Counted from the first letter of the stretch, positions 1-14,391 are shown. The stretch is DNA of 64,000 bases from Desmodesmus armatus (GCA_007449985.2 VIIQ02000028.1:404001-468000); one strand, 5' to 3'. Notes: a model not told the origin generated them from the letters alone. Numbers and translations: made by a program.

Positions 1-585
1 CTGTCTATTAGTCTGGTGGTGTTATTTAGACCTGGCTCAACAGCGGTTGGTAGGCCGGCGGCAGGTCCCTTGATGTCGAAGGACTCGACCCTTATTTAGG
101 GGCAATGCACTTCAGCATGGAAGGGCCCGCTGCTCCCCTCTTCAATCCTCCCTGCCATGCTGTGCGTTCCTAGCACTTTTCCTACGCATTGCGTTTGCGG
201 TTCCCTTGCCTGCATTCCTATTGGGTTTGAAAAGATTCGGACAGAGCCGTCCAGCAATATGTGAAGAGCACCGCCCAGCGGTGCGAGTATTTACTGTAGC
301 CACCTCTTCCCCACATGGGCCTGGTTCCAGTCGAATACAAGAGTATGTAAGTACCATAGTGTGGGTTGTCTACATCCCCAAGGTCACACATGTTGTGGGC
401 CCTCCAACACAACAGTGCATGCACAGCTCGCCCCACCCCAGATGTATCCTGGAAGCTTGAGCATATGGACGTCTGGTGTGAGTTGTCTAGTGCTGCCTTT
501 ATGAGTGCTTGTTGCTGTGCCGTGGTCAACACCACGCTGGTGCCATGCCATGTGTTGAGCTGTGCTGCGTTGTGCTGTGCTGCAG
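1..585 (+). other. Intron (3' part) upstream of exon 1
   Basis: No coding segment with splice sites is recognised. The last 100 bases are rich in TGTGCTG repeats and end in a good acceptor (gtgctgtgctgcag). Since exon 1 needs a partial codon from upstream, this is intron and the gene continues to the left. Confidence 0.6.
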
Positions 586-650
586 GTCGCAACATGGCCA
601 GCTTTGAGAACTTCACAGAGGGTGGACGCGTTGCTGCATTGGACAAGCAG
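586..650 (+). CDS. DCL: DCL exon 1: end of first helicase lobe
   Basis: The exon starts after gtgctgcag and ends before gtagga. It encodes RNMASFENFTEGG followed by RVAALDKQ. It begins in phase 1 (two bases complete a codon) and ends in phase 0, fitting exon 2. It falls where Dicers have the segment after the TASP motif of the first helicase lobe. Sequence similarity alone is weak; the call rests on splice sites, phase and position. Confidence 0.6.
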
Positions 651-3600
651 GTAGGATGCAGTGCAGTTGGCAGTGCGTCAAGCTGGTTCAATCTGGCTTG
701 TTAGGACGCGTGGGTAGACATAGGTCCTGGGTCCTATCCCATGCTGTGCCGTGCTGTGCCTTGCCCCTCTATTGTGTGCCGTGATCCGCTCAACCCTGCC
801 CTGCTTTGCTTTGCTGGCGCTGCTGTATCAAGCGACACCTAACTGATGGTGGTGATGATCAATGCGGTGTGGTGTTGTACAGATCCGTGGTGTGATCTAC
901 TGCCTTGAGCACCTAGGCCCCTGGTGTGCAGCAGCAGCTGCCTACTTAGACCTGCTGGCCCCACCAGCCACTGCAGAGGAGGAGGCAGCAGCAGCGGCAG
1001 AGCAGGCGGCACAGGATGAGGCAGCGGGAGGCGACACATGGCAGGAGGGACAGGAGCAGCAGGAGGAAGAGGACGGTGAGTGGGGGCAGGGGCATACGGG
1101 GGGGGGGGGGGTATTTCTTTTTTTTGGGGGGGGGGGGCATGTTACAAGTAGACACAGTTGCCACGCATCTACGGGATTGCCGTCTGGAATGAGCGGGTTG
1201 ATTGATAGGCATGGGGTAGTCGCACGTGGCAAGAAAGGCAGACGACTGGCAGGAGGGACAGGGACAGGAGGACAAGGAGGACGGTGAGTGTGTGTGTAAG
1301 ACACTTAAAGGAAGTGTGTGTGGGGGGTCCTTACCGAGGGGAATGGGGGGGGGGGGTTGCATGTTGCAAGTAGACACAGCTGCCACATATCTATGCCTGC
1401 CGGGATGGAGCTGGTGGATGTGTGCCAGCTGCTCACACATGACTCAGGGGGGGTGCGGGTGCACCAGTGCACTGGCAAGCTGTGATGATGCTGGCGATGT
1501 AAGTTCATACCCATGCTTCCGATCCTGCTAGGTTGGTGACGTAGGTGCAGGCCATGGCTGGCTTTTGAGACTGGCTGTTCACACCAAGGCTCTGCGCATT
1601 CCGCACACATCTGCCAGACGGTGTCCCTTGCAGTGGCCACATATATGCCGCACACTGCTGCTGTGCCTGTGTCTGACCCTCTGTGCTGCCTGTGTCCATT
1701 GCTGTGTGGCTCTGCTGTTCAGCCAACCCTGTGATTGTTCAGGGTGGAGACACCTGCCGTGTGTTTGAGGATGAGATGGGTGGATCACCAGAGGCACTGC
1801 TGACTGAACTGAGGTGAGACCACTAGTCACACATGTTTTTGATGTAGCCTACGTATGTATGCCTGTTGTCTGCAACTTTTCTGCAAATCAAGGTAGTCAA
1901 AGTTCATGTCATTGGTCACTGGCTGAGGATGTTTGCAGAGGCTTTTGCAGCCTGTTGCAGCCTGAATAGTGTGATGTAATGCAGACAAGTCTCCTGTTTG
2001 AGGATGTGTGCGCGTGTCCAAGTGATCAGCACAATTGGGGAATCGATGCTGGGAGTATGGGGTGGTTATGGAGAGGAAGCCACCCACACTCCCCTCAAAG
2101 CCAACACACCCTCACCTGTGTACATCAAGGCAATACTCATCCTCCCGTATCTTGTACATTTGTGTCTCAAACTTCGTGTACTCCAACCCACTACCAACCG
2201 GGGTGGTGAGGCACAGTGCACGGTTCCACTATGCACAAGCGCACAAGGTCCTATCACAAATGCATTACAGTGCATAGTGATGCCATTGCTATCGATGGTG
2301 ACACCATACATTGCAGTACCTTGTGCAGCAGGACCTTGGGAGTGTGTGCAGAGTGCAATCGCACTGCGCCTCACCACCCCATACGCCAGGCTCTTGTCAC
2401 ACTGGGTTGAAATTGAGCTTGACTTGTGGAGGGGGAGTAAGTTGTGGAGGTTTGTCTCCAAAAGGCTAGCCGCGGAAAGTGGAGTGATTGCAAGGTGCAT
2501 GGGTTGGTGTGAACGCACTCTGGCAGCTTGTGAGCGGTTGGTGTTGCTTGATTGTGTCTGTCTGTGTGCCTGCTTGCCTGCCTACCTGCTGCCTGCGTGC
2601 CTGCCTGCCTGTTTGGCTGCCTGCCTGCCTGCCCGCCTGTTTGCCTGCCTGTTGCCTCAGGCATCAGCTGGGAGGCATGGTTCAGTTCCTGAAGTTGCAT
2701 GCGGAGCAGGAGGGACTGTCAGTCATACTCACACAGGTGAGACTGGGGTCCCGGCGGGGGGGGGGGGGGGAGGCTTTAGGCTGGGTGGTTCAAAGGGGGA
2801 GGCGGGGAGGGGTTCATTCAAGCAGTAGTACGTGGTTGCTGAGGCCGCCCCGTCTCAACAAGTAGTTGTTTACACCGTTCTGCGTGAAGTGGTCACCGGG
2901 TGCCACATGATTGACCGCCCTTACAGAATTACCCTTGTATGCATCTCCTTGCAGACAGGTTCTAGTGCGAGTATGCATGCACGCCCTCTGCTGACACATC
3001 CGTCACGTGTACAAGTCACACTGATGGCAGCTAGGTTGGGACTGCAGCAAAGGTGCAGGCACTTGCTACAGTCCCCAGCCCAGCTGCCACCCAGCCTGTG
3101 GCTGTTCAGCAGGAGGGATGTCCGTGCAGCATCACCCCTACAGAATTGGGCGATATGACACTCCCTCATCAGCATGCCAACCAGCCCCCCTGTTGCCTGA
3201 GTTCTCAGCTTGACTGGGGTGCGCACCTGTATTCAAGGCATGCAAACACACGCATTCCCTGCACCCCCCCCCATGTGCATTTGCTAAGTTTTATCAGTCC
3301 TCATCTTCACCTTCCCCACCCTCCCCGTGTTGACGTCATGATGACATTTGGTTGCCCCCCCCCCCCCCCGCCATCAGTATCCCCCCCCCCCCGTTATCAG
3401 CCCTATCGTCTAGTATGACGATGTGCTACCCTCGAATGGCAGCACCCCCCCCCCCCCCCCCACACACACACACAGCATATGAAAGCATTGTCTTGATGCC
3501 TGGCATCTACTTGCCGTGCAAGAACATACCTATCCCCCCCCCCCCCAAGCCACAGAAACAATGACATGTGTAGGCCAAGCACCGCCGTGAGGCACCCTCT

Positions 3601-6600
3601 TCCTGCGTTTTACTCTGCCTCAACCCCCTCAATGCACACTTCCTCATGTTTTGGGCCATGCTCAGCAGCAGCTGGGTGGGTGTTGTTGTATGGTTCCACC
3701 ATGCCGCCAGCTCCAACCCAGCTGCCGCTCAACCTCTGGCCCATGCGTTGAGGAATCTTGTGACATTCTGACACGATTCACGTCGCTATGTCTCATTTGT
3801 ACGGGGTTGCGGGCAGGACACTGAGCAGCAGCTGCGTTGGGATGTGGATGGTTGGCTACTGGCATAGCCTGCTTCACCCCACCCCAGCGTTGTCTCAGCG
3901 TGCCGCCCCTGACATAACACGTGGTGCATGTTGGATCGTCTACCCACCAACGCCGGTCATCATCACACTGAGCAGCAGCTGTGTTGGATCAGTCCGCACA
4001 AGGTTGAGCCTGCGGCCACATCCACTCCAGCCTCCACCTTGCATGCACAACAGCAATAGTCTGAGTGTCACATCACCCGCAATGAGGATCGGCACTGCTG
4101 GCACACACGGTGTGTGGTACGTCTTTCACCACGGTCACGGTGGAAGCCTTTCCACACACCATGTTTGCCAGCAGTGCCAACCCCTCCCCTGCCGGCCAAC
4201 TGGGTTGATGTGTCCACCCGCTGTACTCTGTCCATTCGTTGGCTGCACCTTGAGCCTGAACTTTGGCGGCAAACCGTTGAGCCTGCAGCCGCAGCCACTT
4301 CAGCTGCCACCTGGCCTGCCCACAAGCACGGGCAAAGGAAAGCCTTTGTGCCCCCCCCCCCCCCGTGATTTATGGTGGATCCCCCCCCCCCCCCGGGCCC
4401 TGGCCCCCCACCCTCACCCTCAGTCCACTGGGTGTTCACTTGGTTGTGCATGTGTAGCCTGCCTAGTCCCTCTGCCCCATCAGGCCGAGTGAGGAACATC
4501 CTCGCTCCCGGCCCTTTCACATCCTTTCTTTCAGGTCTCGGTGTGGCTGAGTAACAGCTGGGTTGAGGTGCCACCCTTGTGCCACCTCGTATCCTTCCTT
4601 GTTGCTTGCATGCTGAGCTGCAGCCTGGTTTGAAGCCTGCAGCCACTTCCACCCCAGCTGCCGCCGCGCAACCCGCAACAAAGAGATGAGGCAGTCTGTG
4701 CCAAGTCACCTGCATCTTCCGTTGCCAGTCTTCAGGGGCAGGAGGGGGGGGGGGTGTACGTTGACATGGGCGACCACTCATGCACATGCCAACGTACGTC
4801 CGCCCCCCCCCCCCCTCCCTGAGCGCACAGATAAGCTGATTCGAGGTGCTTGGACCCCCCCCCCAGGAGCTCTTTGCTTTCGAGGCTGCATTCAGAGGCA
4901 CCTCCCTTGGAAGCTGTGAGCAGTGGACCTGCTATTCTCACCCTAGTGGCCACCTACGCTGGCCTGCTTCAAAACATGTCTGTGTTTATTTGCCCATCAC
5001 GAGGTCTTTAGTGTGGTTTGGTCGCAGATACGCATACCGTGCCCCCCCCCCCCCGCCCTCATCCACACTCTCTTGTCATAGGTCTTCGCCTCCCTACAAG
5101 CCTCCAGACCCCCTTGCCCCCCGCATATATCTTCAGGACCTTGCATTCCGGAGTATGATGAGCACTGAGCAGGATCCTGCCCTTCCGCCCCGCCCCTTGC
5201 AGGCGGCATGCTGAGGCAGCAGCTGTGTTGGACGCCCGCTGCTCCATCCCAAGGCTGCAGTCACCCGCACCTCAGCTGTTTCTTTGCCTGCTGCCTGCAA
5301 AGGGACAAACCCTACATTTTTGATCATCGGTGCAGTGGATGTTGTTTGGTACTCCCCCCCTCCTCTGGCAAGCCAAGCTGTGAATGATGTCCTGCTCCAT
5401 TCTCCTTGGTGACTGTATGATGAGCAGCAACTATGCTGAATGTGAAGTTCCTGCTGTAGCCTGCAGGCTCAATTTGCCTCAGCTACTGCTCAGCATGCTG
5501 CCCCCGAAAGGACCAATCATGCACATTGGCAGATGCCAGTGTGAGGGTGGGGTTTTGTTGTTACGTGTGCATTCATATTTCTGCCTCCTCCCCTCAAGCC
5601 ACTTTGGCTGGGAGTTCAGTCACCCGCCCCCACCTCACTTGTCGTGGCGGCTTTGTTTGAGTAGCTGCAAGTGGCTCAACCGGCAGCTACTTACAACCCA
5701 GCTGCTTCGCCAATAAGATGGGACATGCACGTGATGTTGACATCCCAACTTTGGCCAACACCAGCAAGAATGCCAGGTCAACAAGTGTTTTTGCTCCCAG
5801 TCATTCATCTCTTCCAAAGTTGGGTGACCTGGAGTAACAACATCTGTAGGCCTAGCAGCGCTGTGGCTGCTCACCTCAATAATATCAAGACTTTTAGCTG
5901 GCCCATTAGAAGGTGGGGGGGGGGGGGGGGGGGGATTGGGGGACGGGTGTTTGAAGTACCATGCTGACAAGTGGTTGTTTCAGACAACTTGCGGCAAAAA
6001 TTGGTGAGGTACTGTGGAAGCATGTACGCACATAACCCGTGTATGTTGAGCATGGGTGACTTCTGAGTTGCATTCTTCCTGTGGTGAGTGGGATTGGGGA
6101 TGAAAGCCAAAGTTGACACCCCCCCCCCCACTTTGCCCCCTCTTCCTCTCATTGGTGGATGCTTGATGAGCGGCAATTGAGGTTCAGTGGCTTCAACGGC
6201 AGAGCCTGCAGCCACCTGCAACCCTCCTGCTGCCCAGGTTGCCTGCACGGACAAGATGTCGAAGTCGGTGTCTTATGCCCTATCCGGGCCTTGCCAATGG
6301 GCTCTGTGGGGTGTTTGTTTTGGTGGCTGTGGTGCAGTTGTCATCGGTTGAAAGTTGGTTGGTCAGTATGGTCAACTCTCATTTGAGTCGTGTACAAGTG
6401 TGTCTGTTGGTGGAATTTGTGTCGTGCATGAGGTGTGCGCAGCACGCCTTGCCAACCACGACACAGACAGCCTGTTTTTGCCTGATTCTGAGATTTACTT
6501 GACTCCATTGTGGGTGAAGATTGATCATGAAGTCTGGCAAGGACAAGCAGTCTGTGTCGTGGTGTTCAGCAGGGTGAAGCCTGAAACAGCAAGTGTGTCA

Positions 6601-9600
6601 CCCGCATGGTTAGGTGTCAAACCTGTTCAACGCTCATTCCCCCTCAGCCAATCTGTTGTGAGCTAGCTCAGCTCAAGGTCTGCACCCCCACCCCTCTCCT
6701 GATTTCCCTTGGTGGCTGCACCCTCAGCGGCAGCTGGGTCGCTCCTGCCTGCAAGTAGCTGGAGCCTGCAGCCACTTACACAGCAACGCCTGACCCGCCT
6801 TGGTCACTTGAGAACAAGTCAGTGTGTCGGATCCTCTCACCCCCTGGCTTCCCCCTTTTTGTCTGGCTTTGATTTCTGCTTTTCATTTTTTCGTCCCAGT
6901 CCTTGTCAGGCACTGCATGCTGAACGGCAGCAGGGTGGATGTGATTTGCAGAGGTCAAAGCCTGCAGCCACAGCCACCCCAGCTGCCGCCACGCATTGAG
7001 CATGCCTGCAAGAGCGAGAAAATGAAATCTGTGTGTCAACACCCATGTAGTTTGGTGGAATTTGCTTAGCCCTGTCTCATACGGCCTGAAGGACTCTGCC
7101 CCTGCTCTTCCCCCTTCCCTTCTTAGGGACTGCATGTTGAGCGGCAGCTGGGTGAAAGTGGTTTTCTGAGCCCAAAGCCACTTTCACCCAGCTGTCACCC
7201 AGCCTGCTACCTTTGAGGCAGTTAATTGGAGCTGTGTTTGTTTGATGCGTTCTCACATTTGGGTGCAATGGCTAAGCGCATCCAGCTAGATTTGTATGGC
7301 TCACCCTTCCTTGCCCCCCTCCCCTCGCCCCCAACTGCAATGTGCTCACCCGTGCCCCCTCCACTCAGCACGCTCATATCCACGCCCACGCTCATCATTG
7401 AACGCACAACTGCATCCACCCCCCCCTGCAAGCAAACGAACACGTTTATGTTCAGGCAGAGCTTGATGCTGTGCTGACCCCCTGCCATGAGCACCTGCCC
7501 GCCATAGCTGGGGCAGCAACAGCAGCAGCAGTAGCATGTGCGAAGTCTATGGGTGCATTCACTAGTGGCAGCCAGGTGGTCCTCTGAGGGGGTGTTTGCA
7601 TATGTGTGAAGCTGCAGATCGAGTCCCCCTCGTCCTGCAACACCACACATTTGCAAACTCCCCCCACCTTTCGCTCCCCCCCCCCCCCACAGACTGAGCA
7701 CCCCCTCCCCCTCGGCGCCCTCATGGCTGTTGCTAGGACCCCGCTCCCCCGATCCGCAACGCACATGTAATGACTGAAAACTCACACCACCAAACAACTG
7801 CCCCCCTCCGCCAACAATCCCCTTGCAGGCTAAAGTGATGAGGCGCTGACCCCCCCCCCCCTTAGCGCGCGCGCGCGCCCCGGCAGTCACCTCCACCTCA
7901 GCTGTTTCTCTGCCTGTTGCCTTCAGCTGGTAAATTCATTTGCCCGATCATCAGTCTAGTTGATTTGTTGTTTGGCCCCCCCCCCTCTATAAATTGGCCA
8001 GCTGAGCTGTGTCAGATGGCCTGCCCCCACTCCCCACCTTTCCATGGTGGTTGCATGCTGAGCAGCAGCTGTGTGAGAGGAACTTGCCGGTAGGTTGAGC
8101 CCGCAGACACTCACACCCAGCTGCTGCCCAGCCTGGTCCTTTCAATCCGATGACAAATGCATGTCAAATAGCCAGGAATGAAGGAGGCTTTGTTGCCTAC
8201 AACAGCAAGCCTCCTGTTTTGTGCAACAGCTAGGCTGCTTGAGGTGCTGACTCCCTAGCTCGCGAGCCTTTCATTGAGTGGCTGCATACTGAGTGGAGCT
8301 GTGTTGGGGATCACTGCTGCGATCTGTGACGGCTGCAGCTACCTCCACCACAGCTGCCGCCCAGCCTGCGTCCCTCCAATCCCTGTGTGTTACACCATGC
8401 CCACCTACCATGGTGTTTTTACATGTGCATACATGCGGACCGTCCCTGCCCCCCCACGTGGCACCCCCCCGTTCCACCCCTCAGGCGGCGCTGCTTGAGA
8501 TCTACAAGCCCTGCCCCCCCCCCCCCCTCCGGACCCCTCGCCTCTGTGTGGCTGCATGCTGAGCGGCTGCTGGGTTGGAGTAGAAGCCATCTGCTTGAGA
8601 CTGCTGCTACCTCCACCTCAGCTGCTGCCCAGCCTGGTCCACTAGATGAAAGAGGCATGTGTGTTGCACCTTGCCCATCTACCATGGTGTTGAGTTGTGC
8701 ACATTCATGCCGACCGTCCCTGCTCCCCCCCCCCCCCCCGCAACCACCCAGCCGGGGCTGCTTGAGATGTACCAGCCCTGCCCCCCCCCTTTCCGGACCC
8801 CTCGCCTCGGTGTGGCTGCATGCTGAGCGTCAGCTGGGTTGGAAAGAAGGTGTGGTCTGGTTGAGCCTGCAGCTCTCTCCACTTCAGCTGCCGTCCAGCA
8901 TGGGCCCGTCAAACAAGTGAGGCATGTGTGTTGCACCTTGCCCAGCCACCATGCTGGGTGCTGATCTTCGTGCAAACATGCAGACCTTCCCTGCCCCCCA
9001 CCCGGCAGACGTACCCCCCACCCCACCCCAAGCCGGGGCTGCTCAAGGTGGTCAACTCTGCCCCCCCCCTGCGCCCCCCTACTGTGTGCTGCATGCTGAG
9101 CATCAGCTGGGTTGGGAGTGCTTGCCATCTGCTTGAGCCTGGTGCCACCTCCAACCCAGCTGCTGCGCAGCTTGGCCCGCTTGATGAAAGAGGCCTGTGT
9201 GTTACACCTTGCCCACCCGCTATTGTGCAGTACTTGTGCAAACATGCACCTTCCATGCCCCCCCCCCCCCCATGCCCCCCCCCCTCCCTTTCCAGCTGGG
9301 GGATGCTCGTGGGGTCCCCCCCCCCCCCGGGCCCTCCCTTCTGTGTGCTTGCATGTGGAGCAGCTAGGATGAGTGGTCTGTTTGACCCGGCAGTTCCCTC
9401 CACCCCAGCTGCTGCCCAGCCTGGATATCATGAGGTCAGGGGTCTTCTGGTTAGCAGGATTGTCCTTCCTAATCGGGGTGATTACGGGCACAAACAGCTA
9501 CCCCCCCCCCACCATCCTCCCAACACCAGGGCTGCGTTAGGTGCTGCGCTCCCTCCTTTCCCCGCCCTTTTTTTCTGACCGCACACTGAGCAGCATAGGT

Positions 9601-12600
9601 GTTGGGGGAGGCTGCTACTAGTTCAGCATGCCAATTCTGCAGCAGCAGTTCCCACAAACGCCCTTCAAGTTCAAGCACGCAGCTGCAAATTATCGGCCTG
9701 CAGCTGCATGCACTCCAGCTGCCGCTTGGCTTCCCACAAGAAAGAGGGACTCAGTGATAGATTGGGCGTCAACCTTGTCATGCACTTGCAACCACCCCAC
9801 CCCCCGTCCTTCATGTTGCTGCCTTGGTGGGCTGATGCTGAGCGGCAGAGCTGGGTCGTTATGACCTGACCTGCAGCCACACGAACCCAGCTGCCGCCCA
9901 GCCTGCCCACGTTGAGCAAGATGAGGTGTCTCAATGAGTGAGCATATCTTGCTCTCACTTTTCATGCACATGCGAACGTAACCCCCCCCCTCCCCCAGCA
10001 CGCAGCTCAGCTCATTCAAGGTGCTGGACCCACCCAGCCCCCCTCCCGTCTTTGCCTCGGTGGGAGCTGCAGCTGGGTGTGCAGCCGACTAGCACTAGTC
10101 AGCTGCACGCTGAGCTGCAGCTCCCTTGGGAAGTTGTATAAAGGGGACCTGCAGCTATCACCGCCCCAGCTGCCACCTAGCCTGCCCCCCCTGGGAACAA
10201 GGAGGTTGACCTGTTGGATCAGCAAGGACTTCATTGGATGTGGTTTGCAAATATGTAGATGTGGCCTGCCCCCTGCACTCCCTTCCTAGCTAGACCTGTA
10301 GGGTCTTGCGGTGGTGGGCCCCGGCCCCCAACCCCTTGCCGTTGTGGGGACGGCACACTGAGCAATAGCTGGGTGGAAGGGTGGCTGGGTGTTTGGACCC
10401 AACGCCACTTTCACTCAGCTGCCACTCAGCCTGCTATCTCTGAGACGGTCAAATGGAGTTGTGTTTGCCTGTTCAATTCCCGCATACTCGGGTGCAACGG
10501 CTAGCGCATACCAGTTATGTGTTTTCCATGGCTTACCTCCCAGGTACGTATGTGACCTACCCAGGTGTAGTGAGCATGAGTGGCTTTGGAGTTGCATGCT
10601 GTTGTGTTGGGTGGGAGTGGGGGGATCAAAGCTGGATCAGCCGCTGGGTGTCTGACACCCCTTGGCCTCTCCCTTTTTGTCTGGCTTTCATCTCTGCTTT
10701 CACTTTTTTGTCCCATTTCTTGTCAGGCACTGATGCTGAGCGGCAGGGTGGGTGGCATTCTGCAGGTCAATAAGCCACCCCAGCTACAGCCACCCCAGCT
10801 GCCGCCTCGCATCGAGCATGTCTGCAAGAGCGACGGGAGGAAGCCTGCATGTCAAACCACCCATGTGGTTGGTGGAGGCTGAGTCATACACACACCCATT
10901 TCCCTTTGACCCAGCTAGACTAGCTCACCCCACCCCAGCCCGCTTGTGATCTCTCCTACACGCTGAGCGGCAGCTGTGTTGCAGGCAGCATGTATGCCTT
11001 GCTGCATGCATTCACCTTCACCCCAGCTGCCATGTAGCCTGCAGATGCGAGTGAGATGGGAACTTCCGTGACGTCTGTGTGTCATAATCCCCCGTATATT
11101 TGGTGTCAACCTTGTCATGCACATGCCCCCACCCTTCCTGGCTCCCGTTTCTATTCAACTTTCGTTCCTTTTTCAACTTCGTGGGTCAACTTCGTGAGTG
11201 GATGGTGCACGACAGCTGGTTGGCCTTGGCATGTGTGTTTTTAGCCAGCAGCCACGTCCACAAGCCACCTGCAAGCCCAGCCTTGCCTTTGGAGCAAGAA
11301 GATGTGTATCAACCATGGGCACATAATGGTGTTACTCTCCACACACATGCCAACAACCCCTCCCCAGGCTTGTCAAGCGCAGCCAAGCTGAGTTAAAGTG
11401 CCCCCCCCCCAGGTGTTGTGTGCACGTCACCCCACTGTTCCTCTAAATAGGTCGATGCAATATCTTAGTGTCATCATCGGCACACACATACGAACACCCC
11501 CCCCCACACACACACACACACACCGCAGCCTAGCTCTGGGTTAAGATGCTCAACCCCGCCCCCTTTCGTGTTTGCCTCAGTGGCGGCACGCTGCATGGCA
11601 GCTGTTTTGGGAGTGATGTGCTGTTGACCTGCAGCTATCACCGCCCCAGCTTCCACCAAGGCAGGCCCTCTGGCGCCCGAAACGCCTAGCCCCAATGTGA
11701 ATCTGGTAGCACATAGTGTAGACCTGCGTGCCTCCCAAAAAATGCCTTCCTAGGGGCTGCTTGAGGTGCTCTGCCCTGGCCTCCTCTCTCTTGCTGTTTT
11801 GGGCAGTGCACACTGAGCGGCAGCTGGGTGAAGGGCCAGCTGGCCTTTTTGGGCCCAAGCCACTTTCACCCAGGTGCCACCCAGCCTGCTACCTCTGAGA
11901 CGGTGAATTGGAGTTGTGCTTGTTTGATATGGCCCGGCACATCCAGGTGCAAATGTTTATGCACATCCCGGCTTTGCTTTGCATGACTCATCCCCCCCCC
12001 CCCCGGCAAGCTTGACTGGGAAGGTGCTCACTCAAGGCCCCCTTTGCTCGAAACGCCCACATCCACCAATTTTTTCACACATGTGCTCCACCCCTGCCTC
12101 ATGACCCTTCCTGTTCGTGTGGCTGCATGCTGAGTGCAGCTGTGTTGAAGGTTAGCGCAGGTAGCCTTTGCAGCTACCATCAACCCAGTTGCTGCCTAAC
12201 CTGGGCGTCCCCAGGCTGGCCTGTGTGTTGCACCTTGCCCACCTATCATGGTGCAGACATGCAAACCTCCCTCGCCCCCATCCCCCCCCCCCCCCCGGCC
12301 GCGCCCCCCACCCCCAAGCTGGGGATGCTTGAGGTGTTCACCCCCCCCCCCCCCCGACCCCCTCCCTTCTGTGTGGCTGCATGCTGAGCGACAGCTGGGT
12401 TGAAGTTGTGGATATCTGCCATAAGGGTGCTGCCACCTCCACCCCAGCTGCTGCCCAGCCTGTCCCTTTCAATGGATGAGGCCTGTGTGTTACACCTTGC
12501 CCACCTACCATGGTGTCATTACTGATGCGAACATGCAGACCTTTGTCGCCCCTCACTCGGGACCCCCCCACACGCACAAAGCCGGACTGCTTGAAAAGGT

Positions 12601-14345
12601 CCCCCCCCCCCTGACCCCTCCCTTCTGTGTGTTTGCATGCTGAGCGGCAGCTAGGGTGAGGGTACTGCAACATCAACACCGGAAGCTACCTTCACCCCAG
12701 CTGCCCAGCCCAGACCTCCAGTATTCACAGGTCGGCTGGTTAATATTTTCGCGCCAAAGAAGGTGTGAATAATGGCACACACCCTACCGACAGAATGGTC
12801 TAGCTATTACCCTAGTACAGCCCCTAGTAGGTGTTGTAGCGGCTGCCTACTACCCTACGTACATGCTTCATTTACTGTGTGTGGCCAGTTGACTGCAACT
12901 TACTCAGTCATGACAATCAATCAAGGCATGTGAGACACATGTATCTAGCACCTGAGCACCCGCTTGCAAGAGGTGAACACGTATGCATATACACTTCCAG
13001 TTATGTCCGTCTGTGCATGAACACCAGAACAATGCTCCCTCAAGTACAGCTGGACTTCCTACTAGTAGTACTACCCTAGTAGCGGGGTAGTAAGCTAAAT
13101 AATCACTACTACCCTGGTAGCAGGGTAGTAGGTGGTCGCAAATGCTCTACTACCCCTCTACTACCCGGGTAGTAGCCAAGCCAGGCTGTCGGTAGGGGTG
13201 TGTACACATGCAGACCCACCCTTCCCCAATCCTCATTTTTTTGACCGCACGTTGAGCTGCTGCTGTGTTGGATGGGGCGGCCACTAGTTGAGCATGCCAT
13301 CGCTGTAGCAGCAGTCCCCCCCCATGTCCTTCAAGTTTACCCCCCCCCCCCCAAACACTCTGCCACCCCAAACATACACACCTCACTGTAGGCTGAGCTA
13401 GATGATGCCTTGACACCTGCCCTTAGGACCTACCCGCCATAGCATCAGCAACATCAGCAGCAGCACGACAGGCCGCCAAAGCGATGGATGCCCTCATCAG
13501 TGACCTCCACATGATGCCCACCCCTCTTCCACTTCCACAAACATGACAACTGCAAGTCTCCCACCTTTCACCCACTCAGTCCCCCCCCCTTCCCCCCCTC
13601 CCACACAGGCTGAGCTAGATGATGCCCTCACCCCCCGCCGCCAAGACCTACCCGCCATAGCAGCAGCAGCATCAGCAGCAGCCCGACAGGCCGCCAAGGC
13701 CATGGGGGCCCTCACCAGTGACCCCCAGGTTGTGGAGGCGGCTGCTGCTGCTGCTGCTGAAGAGGTTGAGCTTGAGTGGTGTGCGAGGGGTCTGCTGCGT
13801 CTGTCTGCGCGTGTGGCACTGCTGATCACTATGAATGTGTTGGCGGATGTGCTGGTGGATAACAAGGACCTGAAGAAACAACTCATGGACGAAGCAGGTG
13901 GGTGGGTGGGGTATTGTTTTTGGAGCGGGTGACAGGGTGGCGGGGTGCGGGGTGGGGGGGGGACTGTACTGCCACCAAATGGTGAGCTTGAGCGGAGAAA
14001 ACAAAATGCCGAGGGCTGCGTCTGTCTGCGCGTGTTGCGTTGCTGATCACTATGAATGTGTTGGCGGATGTGTTGGTGGATAACAAGGATTTGAAGAAAC
14101 AACTCACGTACGAAGCAGGTGTGTGGGGGGGACTACGGAAGGACGAGCACTGGAGAGCAGGGCAACTCAGGGAAAGATTGAGGGGGGACTAAGCAGTGAC
14201 AGAGAGTGGCAGATGCTGGTTGCAGCCATGTTTTGTTGTCAGCATGACAGGGTACGTTGTGTTGTTGTGTGTGGCAAGGTGCTGTGAGTTGCTCCCTCTC
14301 ATCTTGATGGTCCTGCTTCCGCTGCTGCGGTTTCTGTTGCTGTGT

Positions 14346-14391
<46 letters not shown>

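Larger units (their letters stand above)
2737..13608 (+). repeat. Giant intron 5 made of 250-300 bp tandem repeats with inverted-repeat cores
   Basis: From about 3.6 kb to 13.3 kb a loosely tandem unit recurs more than 20 times. Its core is ctgagcggcagctgggttgg, a spacer of 15-60 nt, then ccaccccagctgccgcccag, so each unit carries the inverted arms CAGCTGGGT / ACCCAGCTG. Good examples lie near 7145, 8050, 8565, 8820, 9100, 9840, 10365, 10740, 11820, 12125, 12390 and 12645. Most units also carry a 9-18 nt poly-C run. Units are diverged, not identical. No exon that fits the chain was found here; one degenerate exon copy lies at 7456. Confidence 0.85.

Noticed and set aside
2956..3158. Open stretch after ccttgcag (TGSSASMHARPLL...) as an extra exon after exon 5
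   Set aside because: It has the right phase, but no usable donor before the stop, and its second half consists of the cagctgccacccagcctg repeat of intron 5.
8679..9491. 270-codon minus-strand open frame across the intron 5 repeats (with similar frames at 7222-7896 and 4068-4901)
   Set aside because: Composed of repeat units and translated G-runs; the frame persists because the repeats lack stops, not because of coding conservation.
13392..13510. First exon 6 copy considered as the real exon
   Set aside because: A one-base loss shifts the frame to a stop within 20 codons; the copy at 13609 is intact and fits the phase.
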